Shown here in pieces: positions 1-7,899 of a stretch of DNA of 64,000 bases (within the stretch, counting starts at the first letter, position 1; each line of letters opens with the position of its first letter). The position numbers and the translations under genes were made by a program. The notes under the pieces are model-generated. The model saw only the letters and a list, made by a program, of their open reading frames with translations. It was not told where the DNA came from and did not search any database. The DNA is from Nocardia nova SH22a. GTDB lineage: Bacteria > Actinomycetota > Actinomycetes > Mycobacteriales > Mycobacteriaceae. The stretch lies in contig NZ_CP006850.1 of the NCBI RefSeq assembly GCF_000523235.1, positions 248,001 to 312,000 on the forward strand, read 5' to 3'.

Positions 1-2876
1 GGCGCGGACCGCTGCAGCAGATGACGGACATGTTCTACGAGGAGCTGTGGGAGCAGCGCGAGCCGGTCGACACCGCCGAACTGCCGGGTGACGACGGGCT
101 CTACACCCTGGTCCTCGGCTACGGCGAGAATATCGACTCGCGGATCGAGCGCGTCCGCGACGCCGTCGCCTCGGGGTCCGCGGGTTCGGCCGTCGTGATT
201 CTCGACCCGTCCGATACCGAGCTGGAACCTCAACTGGCACAACGGCTCCGGGACATCGCGGGCACCGATGGTGTGCGGCGGCTGCATGTGTGCGTCGTTC
301 CGGGACACAGCCCGGACGGTGATGTCGCGGCGCTGTGGATGCTGCGCCGGATCGCGGTCACACTCGACGGTCACCTCGAGGAGCGGGTCACCGATCACGA
401 GATCGAAATCCCGCTGACCGGCGACGGTTCCGTGCACGCGACCGTCGTCGCCGCGCACGCGTACGCCCTGCCTGCCGACGCGACGCCGCCGGACCCGAGT
501 CAGGCGGCCATCGCGGGCGCCCGGCGCGTGCTGCTCAACGAGCAGTCCCGGCTGCGGTGGCGGCTGGTGGACATCGACGCCGAGACCACGGTCGCGGACC
601 TGTCCGCCGAACTGGCGATCCCAGGCGGATTCCAGTACGACCAGGTCGACGAGGCCGTCCTGCGCAACGGACAGCGCTGGACCACGGTCGTGACCCGGAC
701 CCTGCCCGACCGGCTCGACATCCTGGACACCGCCGAACCGCTCACCGATCCGGAGGCCAATTTCGAACTGGAGCTGCCGCGTTCGCGCAGTTTCGCGCGG
801 CTGGGCTGGCGGCGTTGTGATCGGCGCGCGCCCGGTGCGGGGGAGGTCGAGGTGCGGATGCGCGCGGTCGGTCTCAACTACAAGGACGCGCTCAAGGTGA
901 TCGGCGTCCTCGGCGAACGCGAGCTGTCGGAGACCTTCTTCGGCATGGTGCCCGGTATGGAAGGCGGCGGCGAGGTGGTCCGGGTCGGTCCCGGCGTCAC
1001 CGACTACGCACCCGGCGATCCGGTGAGCCTCACCTCCAAGGGGATGGTCGCCCGCTATCACACGACCACCACCGACGCGCTCACCCACGTGCGGCCCGAC
1101 ACCGACGCCGCCCGCTGCAGCAGCGTCACCGCGTTCACCACCGCCGAGTACTCACTGCTCGAACTGGCGCGGATCCGGGCCGGTGACACGGTGCTGGTGC
1201 ACGGCGCGGCCGGTGGCGTCGGCAGTGCGGCGGTGCAGATCGCGAAGCTGCACGGCGCCACCGTGATCGGCACGGCCAGCACCGAACAGCGGCGCGCTCA
1301 GGTCCTGGCCGAGGGCGCCGATCACGCAATCGGATCGCGAACGCTCGACTTCGTCGACCAGGTGCTCGCCTGGACCGGCGGTCGCGGTGTCGACGTGATC
1401 ATCAGTACCGCGCCCGGTGAGATCCTGCGCCAGAACTTCACGGTGATCGCCGAATTCGGCCGCATCGTGGAGATCGGGAAGGCCGACATCTACACCGGCG
1501 GCGTGCTGGATCTGTCGGTGTTCGACAAGAACATCTCGTACTTCTCCTTCGATCTGGACCGGATGCTGCGGCGGCGTCGCGACGAGGTGATGGAGCTGGG
1601 CCGCAAGGTGAATGCCCGCTTCGACGACGGCACCTACCGGCCGCTGCCGTTCCAGAAGTACGGCACCGCGGAGGTCGGCCGGGCCTTCGAGGAAGTCGCG
1701 CGTTCCACCCGGCCGGTCCGGGTGGCACTGGATCTGACCGAGGAACAGCCGATGGTCCGGCCGCAACTGCCGGAGATCGAGATCGATCCGGCGGCGCAGT
1801 ACCTGATCACCGGCGGTTTCGGCGCATTCGGCCTGGCCGTCGGGCGCTGGCTGGCCGGGCACGGCGCCCGCCGCCTGACCCTGCTCGGGCGCGGCGGCGC
1901 CACCACCGACGCCGCGATCGCACAGCTCGCGGCCTGGTCGGCCCAGGGCATCGAGGTCACCGTCGAACGGGTCGACATCACCGATGCCGAGGCCGTCGCC
2001 GCGGTCGTCGCCCGCGCGCACCGGCCCGAACATCCGCTGCGCGGCGTGTTCCACACCGCGGGCGCGATCGACGACAAGCGCATCACCGTCATGGACGAGC
2101 AGAGTCTGGCGAAGGTGTTCCGGGCCAAGGCCGATGGGGCGCGGGCGCTGGTCGCCGGTATCCGGGCCGCCGGGGTGCGGCTGGACCAGTTCGTCCTGTG
2201 GTCCTCCGGTAGCGCGATGTTCGGTGGTGTCGGCCAGTACGCCTACACCGCCGCCAATATCGCATTGCAGGCCATCGGCGATTCGGTCCTGCGCGAAGGT
2301 GGTTCGGCGCTGGTCGTCGGCTGGGGGCACATGTCCGGCGGCGGTATGGCCGATGACGAGCACATCGCGCGCTATCTGCGCAACACCGGCTTCGATTCGA
2401 TCACGATGGACGAGGGCACCGAATATCTGGAGCAGGCACTGCGATTGGGTGTCACCCAGGCCTCGATCATTCCGGTCGACTGGGCCAAGGTGAACGCCAC
2501 CGCGCCGTTCTTCGCCCAGACCGGTCGTACCCGGACGCTCATAGCCGCTGCCGCACAGGATGATTCGGCCGCCGCGCGGCTGCGGGTCCAGCTCGCCGAA
2601 CTCGACGAGTCCAAGCGCAACGAAGTGGTCGCCTTCATGCTGGCCGAGCAGTTGGCCGAGGTCATGGGCGTCGCCGTGGACTCGATCGACCTGACCGTCC
2701 CGGTACCCGAACTCGGATTGGATTCGCTGATGGCGGTGGAATTCGGTGCCCTGGTGACGAAATCGCTGGGCGTGGAATTGATGTCGATGAAGATGGGGCG
2801 CTCGTTCAGCCTCGAGCAGGCGGGTGCGCGTGTCGCCGAGGCGATCGTGCAGGGCGCCGGAAAGAGTGCGGCATGA
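1..2876 (+). CDS. Type I polyketide synthase, C-terminal ER-KR-ACP portion (5' end outside window)
   Basis: The frame is open from base 3 into the left edge, so this is the 3' part of a longer modular PKS; the KS and AT expected upstream cannot be seen. Counting from the first internal ATG at 21, an enoylreductase domain lies at about residues 285-572 with the NADPH-binding HGAAGGVGSAAVQ motif. A ketoreductase starts near residue 594 (TGGFGAFG) and ends with an S-x(n)-YAYTAAN active site. An IDD motif in the KR suggests B-type stereochemistry. The C-terminal carrier protein has the GLDSL phosphopantetheine serine near residue 900. There is no thioesterase, which fits chain release by the oxoamine synthase just downstream (inference). 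Neighbouring MmpL transporters suggest a lipid-like product. Confidence 0.93.
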   Translation, partial: RGPLQQMTDMFYEELWEQREPVDTAELPGDDGLYTLVLGYGENIDSRIERVRDAVASGSAGSAVVILDPSDTELEPQLAQRLRDIAGTDGVRRLHVCVVPGHSPDGDVAALWMLRRIAVTLDGHLEERVTDHEIEIPLTGDGSVHATVVAAHAYALPADATPPDPSQAAIAGARRVLLNEQSRLRWRLVDIDAETTVADLSAELAIPGGFQYDQVDEAVLRNGQRWTTVVTRTLPDRLDILDTAEPLTDPEANFELELPRSRSFARLGWRRCDRRAPGAGEVEVRMRAVGLNYKDALKVIGVLGERELSETFFGMVPGMEGGGEVVRVGPGVTDYAPGDPVSLTSKGMVARYHTTTTDALTHVRPDTDAARCSSVTAFTTAEYSLLELARIRAGDTVLVHGAAGGVGSAAVQIAKLHGATVIGTASTEQRRAQVLAEGADHAIGSRTLDFVDQVLAWTGGRGVDVIISTAPGEILRQNFTVIAEFGRIVEIGKADIYTGGVLDLSVFDKNISYFSFDLDRMLRRRRDEVMELGRKVNARFDDGTYRPLPFQKYGTAEVGRAFEEVARSTRPVRVALDLTEEQPMVRPQLPEIEIDPAAQYLITGGFGAFGLAVGRWLAGHGARRLTLLGRGGATTDAAIAQLAAWSAQGIEVTVERVDITDAEAVAAVVARAHRPEHPLRGVFHTAGAIDDKRITVMDEQSLAKVFRAKADGARALVAGIRAAGVRLDQFVLWSSGSAMFGGVGQYAYTAANIALQAIGDSVLREGGSALVVGWGHMSGGGMADDEHIARYLRNTGFDSITMDEGTEYLEQALRLGVTQASIIPVDWAKVNATAPFFAQTGRTRTLIAAAAQDDSAAARLRVQLAELDESKRNEVVAFMLAEQLAEVMGVAVDSIDLTVPVPELGLDSLMAVEFGALVTKSLGVELMSMKMGRSFSLEQAGARVAEAIVQGAGKSAA

Positions 2877-2880
2877 GCGG

Positions 2881-2998
2881 GCGGGTGCGGAAGAGTCAGC
2901 GAAGCGCGACAGGCGCAGCGCCCAGCTCACGCCGCAGCGGACACAGCGTGAGCAGGCAGGCGCAGAGGAGTCAGCGGAGCGTAGTCACGCAGCGCCCC
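2881..2998. repeat. Two imperfect 43-bp direct repeats between PKS and oxoamine synthase
   Basis: Copies lie at 2881-2923 and 2956-2998 and share the core GAGTCAGCG(A/G)AGCG and the end GCAGCGCCC. Read in the frame of the downstream gene, both encode AGAEESA(K/E)R and no stop codon interrupts the frame, so the repeats could be mistaken for an N-terminal extension of the next protein. They are more likely spacer repeats. Confidence 0.6.
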
Positions 2999-3024
2999 GC
3001 ACATGCCGGAAAGGACACAGCATC

Positions 3025-4395
3025 ATGAGCGAGTCGGCACGCGATCTCGCACGGAAACTATTGGCGGGCACCGGTTCCGAGGCGAGCTCCCCGGCGGCCG
3101 CTACTGCGGTCGCGGAACGCAAGCCCGCTCCGGCCCGCCCGCGTCGCGGACCCGGCCGTCAGTTCGCCGATCATCCCGAGGTCGCGGCGATGGTCCAGAA
3201 GCGCGCGGCGATCGCGGCGGTGCACGAGCACAGCGGGACGCCGAATCCGATGTTCCTGGTGCGGGAGAGCCCCAACGACACCGTGATCCGCTGGCAGGGC
3301 CGCGATCTGGTGAACTTCAGCGCCTACAACTATCTCGGCCTGGGCAACCATCCGAAGGTGGTGCAGGCGGCGAAGGACGCCCTGGACACCTACGGTGCGT
3401 CGGCCTCGGCCAGCCGCATCGTCGCCGGGGAGATTCCGATCTACGCCGAACTCGAACAGCGGCTGGCCGGGATGTACGACGTCGGCGATGCGATGGTCAC
3501 GACCAGTGGCTATCTCACCAACGCCGGGGTGATCGGATTCCTGCTGGGCGCCGCCGATGTCGCGATCTGCGATTCGCTCATCCACGGCAGTGTGATCTCG
3601 GGTGTGCAGTGGTCGGGTGCGCGACGGCTGAGCTTCCGGCACAACGATCCGGAGTCCCTGCGCTCGGTGCTGCAGAACTCGCGGGGGAGCTTCGATCGCG
3701 CGCTGGTCGTGATCGAGGGCCACTACAGCATGGACGGCACCGTCGGCCGGGTGGACGAGATAGCCGCCATCGCAAGGGAATTCGACTGCGCGGTGATGGT
3801 GGACGAGGCGCATTCACTGGGTGTGTTCGGCGCTCGGGGCCACGGCATCCGCGAGCACTACGGGATGACCGGTGAGTCGGTAGACATCTGGATGGGGACG
3901 CTGTCGAAGGCGCTGGGCAGCTGCGGTGGGTTCATCGCGGCCGACGCCGACCTGATCGCCGCGATGAAGGCCGGTGCGCCCGGCGTGGCGATGCTGACCG
4001 GCGGGCCCGCCCCTTCGACAATCGGCGCCGCCTTGGCAGCACTCGACATCCTCGACGCCGAACCCGAGCGCCTGCATCGGCTGTGGTCCAACGCCGCCCG
4101 GTTCCGCACCCTTCTCACCGAGCGGGATCTCGACCTGGGAATCTCCGAGGCCACGCCGATCGTCCCGGTCATCGTTCCCGGTGAACTCCGCGCGGGCTAC
4201 GTCGCCACGACGTTGCTCCAGCGGGGCTTCTACGCGGGCGCGATCTCCTCCCCAGCGGTCCCGGCGGGCCAGGAGCGGCTGCGCTTCTTCCTGACCTCCG
4301 AACACGAACCGGCCCAGCTCGAGGCGGTAGCGGATCTACTGAAGGAGTCCGTGACCGCCGCCGCGCAACTGCCGGATCTCGGCGTCACCGGCTGA
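3025..4395 (+). CDS. PLP-dependent alpha-oxoamine synthase (AONS/KBL family)
   Basis: A 456-residue enzyme of the family that decarboxylatively condenses an amino acid with an acyl thioester (8-amino-7-oxononanoate synthase, serine palmitoyltransferase). Family motifs are FSAYNYLGLGNHP, the cofactor-stacking DEAHSLGVFG near residue 260 and the Schiff-base lysine in MGTLSKALGSCGG near residue 295. It is about 60 residues longer than a stand-alone biotin-pathway AONS because of an Ala/Pro-rich N-terminus. The start chosen is the ATG at 3025, preceded by AAGGA; the frame is open further upstream but runs through repeats. Lying directly after a PKS without a thioesterase, it probably releases the chain as an aminoketone (inference). 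No bioA, bioD or bioB is nearby, which argues against biotin synthesis. Confidence 0.9.
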   Translation: MSESARDLARKLLAGTGSEASSPAAATAVAERKPAPARPRRGPGRQFADHPEVAAMVQKRAAIAAVHEHSGTPNPMFLVRESPNDTVIRWQGRDLVNFSAYNYLGLGNHPKVVQAAKDALDTYGASASASRIVAGEIPIYAELEQRLAGMYDVGDAMVTTSGYLTNAGVIGFLLGAADVAICDSLIHGSVISGVQWSGARRLSFRHNDPESLRSVLQNSRGSFDRALVVIEGHYSMDGTVGRVDEIAAIAREFDCAVMVDEAHSLGVFGARGHGIREHYGMTGESVDIWMGTLSKALGSCGGFIAADADLIAAMKAGAPGVAMLTGGPAPSTIGAALAALDILDAEPERLHRLWSNAARFRTLLTERDLDLGISEATPIVPVIVPGELRAGYVATTLLQRGFYAGAISSPAVPAGQERLRFFLTSEHEPAQLEAVADLLKESVTAAAQLPDLGVTG

Positions 4396-4424
4396 CTGCG
4401 GACAGCGCCGGTACGTTGGTGCAC

Positions 4425-5360
4425 GTGGAACTACGAATCTTCACCGAGCCCCAGCAGGGGGCCTCCTACGATGATCTGCTGCGGGTTGCGAAGGTGACCG
4501 AGGATGCGGGGTTCGACGCGTTCTTCCGGTCGGATCACTATCTGAAGATGGGTGATGTGTCGGGTCTGCCGGGCCCGACCGACGCCTGGATCACGCTGGC
4601 CGGTCTGGCCCGCGAGACCTCGCGGATCCGGCTGGGCACGCTGGTCACCGCCGCCACCTTCCGGCATCCGTCGGTGCTGGCCATCTCGGTGGCCCAGGTC
4701 GATCAGATGTCCGGTGGGCGAATCGAACTCGGGCTGGGCGCCGGATGGTTCTCCGACGAGCATCGCGCCTACGGTATCGACCTGCCGGAGATCGGCGAGC
4801 GATTCGACCGGTATGCCGAACAGCTGGCGATCGTCACCGGCCTGTGGCAGACCCCGCTCGGCGAGACCTTCGACTTCACCGGCAAACACTATGTGCTGCA
4901 AGGAAGTCCGGCGCTGCCCAAGCCGGTGCAGCAGCCCGGACCGCCGGTGATCATCGGCGGCGCCGGTAAGAAGCGCACGCCGGAACTGGCCGCGCGCTAT
5001 GCCGCCGAATTCAATCTGCCCTTCACGCCCGCGGAAGCCGCTGCGGCGCAATTCGATCGGGTCGCCGCCGCGGCCCGCGACATCGGCCGCGATCCGGCGG
5101 AAATCGTGCGCTCGGCCGCGCAGGTGCTGTGTGTGGGCCGCGACGAGGCCGAGATCGCCCGCCGTGCCGAGGCGATCGGTCGCGAGGTCGACGAACTGCG
5201 CAGCAACGGTCTGGCGGGTACGCCGTCCGAGGTCGCCGACAAGATCGCCCGCTATCGCGAGACCACCGGGATCACCCGGCTCTACCTGCAGGTTCTGGAT
5301 CTGTCGGATCTCGATCACCTGGAACTGGTCGCCGCGGAGGTCGCCCCGCAACTCGGCTGA
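4425..5360 (+). CDS. LLM-class F420-dependent oxidoreductase
   Basis: A luciferase-like monooxygenase fold protein of 311 residues, starting ELRIFTEPQQGASYDD and carrying the family signatures RSDHY, RLGTLVT and GGRIELGLGAGWF. The C-terminal part matches the actinobacterial F420-dependent subfamily. TTG 4416, GTG 4419 and GTG 4425 are all in frame; GTG 4425 is preferred because a TACGTT -10 element ends 7 nt before it, as in a leaderless transcript. It lies 29 bp after the oxoamine synthase and may act in the same pathway, or may simply be adjacent. The substrate is unknown. Confidence 0.85.
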   Translation: MELRIFTEPQQGASYDDLLRVAKVTEDAGFDAFFRSDHYLKMGDVSGLPGPTDAWITLAGLARETSRIRLGTLVTAATFRHPSVLAISVAQVDQMSGGRIELGLGAGWFSDEHRAYGIDLPEIGERFDRYAEQLAIVTGLWQTPLGETFDFTGKHYVLQGSPALPKPVQQPGPPVIIGGAGKKRTPELAARYAAEFNLPFTPAEAAAAQFDRVAAAARDIGRDPAEIVRSAAQVLCVGRDEAEIARRAEAIGREVDELRSNGLAGTPSEVADKIARYRETTGITRLYLQVLDLSDLDHLELVAAEVAPQLG

Positions 5361-5366
5361 CCGGGG

Positions 5367-7676
5367 TCAGCTCACGCGGACCGGGTCCTTCGGCTCGTCC
5401 GGATCGTCGACCTCGAGGTCGCGCAGGCGCGCGCCCTCCACATCGATATCGGGCACGATCTTGCTGAGCCAGCGCGGAATCCACCACGCCGACCTGCCCA
5501 TCAGGACCAGCAGCGACGGGATGAGCACCATCCGGACGAGGAAGGCGTCGAACAGTACGCCCGCGGCCAGGGCGAAACCCATGGATTTGGCGGTCGCGTC
5601 CGATTCCAGCAGGAACGAGCCGAAGACCGAGATCATGATGATCGCGGCCGAGGTCACCACGCGCGCGCCGTGGTGATAGCCGGAGATCATGGCCTCTTTG
5701 GGGTCCTTGCCGTGCACATATTCCTCGCGCATGCGGGTGACCAGGAAGACCTGATAGTCCATGGCCAGGCCGAAGACGAGGCCGATCAACATGATCGGCA
5801 GGAAGCTCACGATCGGTCTGGGTTCGGAGATCAGGCCCAGCGCGCCCTTCTGGAAGATCAGGACGGTGGCGCCGAAGGTCGCGGCCATGGACAGCAGGAA
5901 TCCCAGTGCGGCGGTGAACGGTACGAGCACCGAACGGAACACCGCGATCAGCAACAGGAACGCCGCGCCCGCCACGATCGCCAGGTAGGGCAGGATCTTG
6001 CTCAGCAGCGCATGGTCCACATCGGCGTAAATGGCTGTGGTGCCGGTGATTCCGTATTCGATGCCGTATTGATCGTGCAGTGTCGATTCGGCGTCGCGGG
6101 CATCGCGCACCAGATCCTTGGTGGCCTGATCATTGGGACCGGTGGTGGGCACCGCGGTCATCAGCGCACCCCCGCCGTCCTGGCTCAGCTGCGGCTGGGT
6201 CACATAGTCCATACCGGGATAGGCGGCCAGTTCGTCGTGCAGTGCGGTGAGGGCGGCCTGTTTGCGATCGGCGGGCACATCGGACAGATCCGCGACGATC
6301 TCCAGCTTGCCGTTGCTGCCCGCGCCGAAACCCTCGGTGCGCAGGTCGTAGGCCTTGCGGATGGTGGTGGTCTTGGGCTGGCTGTCCTCACCCGGCAGGC
6401 CCAGATTCAGATCTAGCGCCGGTGCGGCCAGCAGGCCGAGGATCACGATGCTCAGGATCAACGTCAGCACGGGCATCCGGCCGATCACCCGCGCGACCCG
6501 CATGCCGTTGGTGACCATGGAGTCGTCTTCGGGATCGTGCTGGGCGATCAGCGGAATCTTCGGTTTGAACAGGAATCTGCCGAACGCGCCCAGCAGCGCG
6601 GGCATCAGCGTGATGGCGGTGAGCACCGCGAAGGCGGCCGCGATGGCCCCGCCGAGACCCATGAAGGTCAGGAAGCGGATATTGACGATCGCGAGCGCGA
6701 CCAGCGCGATGATCACCGTCGCCCCCGCGAACACCACCGCGGACCCGGCGGTCCCCAGGGCGGTTCCGGCGGCTCGTTCCGGTGAACTCTGCACCGCCAG
6801 TTCGTGTTTGTAGCGCGAGACGATGAACAGCGCATAGTCGATCGACAGCGCGATACCGATCATCGAGGCCAGGAAGGTCGTGAAACTGGGCACCGACATG
6901 AACGAGGTGCCCAGGAAGATCACGGAGGTGGCCAGTCCGAGTCCGACGATCGCGGTGATGATCGGCACGAAGGCCGCCACGATCGCGCCGAACGCCACGA
7001 CCATCACCACCAGCGCCACGCCCATACCGATCATCTCGGCCTGCCCGCTGGGCTGTTGCTGTTCCATTGCCAGCGAACCGCTCATCTCGACCTGCAGACC
7101 GGCGGCGCGAGCATCGTCGCCGACCGCGAAGGCGGCCTTCCGATCGCTGTCGGTGATATCGGCGAATTTCGCGATCGTGAACGGAACCGTCAGTACCGCA
7201 ACCGTATCCGGCTGTTCCTTGTTCAGCACATTCAGCGGCGCGGCACTACACCGGGAGCTGAATTCCGGTGCGGTGCGGTCCCCGCCGAGGCAGCCCATCT
7301 GCTCGGTGGCGGTGACCGGATCGACCAGCGCAGTGGTGTGGTCGACGATGTTCAGGCCGTTCAATTTCGCGACCATACCGTCGATCTGCGCGCGCTGGGA
7401 TTCGTCGGTGAGTTTCTGACCGGGCGCCGCCGCGATGACATACGTGCCGGTGACGGCCTCGAAACTGAATGCCTCCGACGTACCCGGAAAGTGTTTGTCC
7501 ATGATCTCGGTGGCACGTTCCGAGGGCAGATTCGGAATGGTGAAATCGTCGTTCATCGGCTTCTTCAGCTGTGCGCCCAGACCGGCGATGATCACGAACA
7601 GCACCAGCCAGACCGGCAGCACGATCCACTTGTGCCGAAAGGCGAATCTTCCCCACCGAAACAGATAGACGGACAC
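5367..7676 (-). CDS. MMPL-family RND transporter (first of two paralogues)
   Basis: An inner-membrane RND-type exporter of 769 residues with 12 predicted transmembrane segments and two large periplasmic loops after TM1 and TM7. The proton-relay Asp-Tyr pairs of MmpL proteins are visible in SIDYALFIVSRYKHE and AMDYQVFLVTRMREEY. GTG 7676 is preferred over GTG 7682 because the AGGAG at 7682-7686 then has a 5-nt spacing, and the protein then begins VSVYLFRW like its paralogue (VSVYLYRW). It converges with the LLM gene, 6 bp apart. Family members export lipids of the mycobacterial envelope; a role in exporting the neighbouring PKS product is inference. Confidence 0.93.
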   Translation of the reverse strand: MSVYLFRWGRFAFRHKWIVLPVWLVLFVIIAGLGAQLKKPMNDDFTIPNLPSERATEIMDKHFPGTSEAFSFEAVTGTYVIAAAPGQKLTDESQRAQIDGMVAKLNGLNIVDHTTALVDPVTATEQMGCLGGDRTAPEFSSRCSAAPLNVLNKEQPDTVAVLTVPFTIAKFADITDSDRKAAFAVGDDARAAGLQVEMSGSLAMEQQQPSGQAEMIGMGVALVVMVVAFGAIVAAFVPIITAIVGLGLATSVIFLGTSFMSVPSFTTFLASMIGIALSIDYALFIVSRYKHELAVQSSPERAAGTALGTAGSAVVFAGATVIIALVALAIVNIRFLTFMGLGGAIAAAFAVLTAITLMPALLGAFGRFLFKPKIPLIAQHDPEDDSMVTNGMRVARVIGRMPVLTLILSIVILGLLAAPALDLNLGLPGEDSQPKTTTIRKAYDLRTEGFGAGSNGKLEIVADLSDVPADRKQAALTALHDELAAYPGMDYVTQPQLSQDGGGALMTAVPTTGPNDQATKDLVRDARDAESTLHDQYGIEYGITGTTAIYADVDHALLSKILPYLAIVAGAAFLLLIAVFRSVLVPFTAALGFLLSMAATFGATVLIFQKGALGLISEPRPIVSFLPIMLIGLVFGLAMDYQVFLVTRMREEYVHGKDPKEAMISGYHHGARVVTSAAIIMISVFGSFLLESDATAKSMGFALAAGVLFDAFLVRMVLIPSLLVLMGRSAWWIPRWLSKIVPDIDVEGARLRDLEVDDPDEPKDPVRVS

Positions 7677-7840
7677 GAACACTCCTAGTGGTCGCGGGTC
7701 CCGATTCCGTGCGCGCGAACCGGGGCCGATCGCTGATCGAGCTGTGCGGTTGCCGAACTGGAGAACTCGCCATCGAGTCTGCTGTCTGGTAGCTGCAAGA
7801 TCAAGCTCTCTCCGGTCGGGAATCTGGCGGTCCGGACACG

Positions 7841-7877
7841 ACTCGGGCCCCCACCCGCGAGGGATGGGGGCCCGAGT
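7841..7877. terminator. GC-rich hairpin between the two MmpL genes
   Basis: A perfect 13-bp stem (ACTCGGGCCCCCA and its complement) encloses an 11-nt loop just after the stop of the upstream MmpL gene on the minus strand. There is no T-tract, which is usual for actinobacterial terminators. It suggests that the two MmpL genes are at least partly uncoupled. Confidence 0.75.
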
Positions 7878-7899
7878 TCTCGTTGCGGAGTGTGGCCGA

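Noticed and set aside
3025..4395. Biotin-pathway 8-amino-7-oxononanoate synthase (bioF)
   Set aside because: The fold is the same, but no bioA, bioD or bioB is nearby and the gene follows a PKS, so a specialised oxoamine synthase is more likely.
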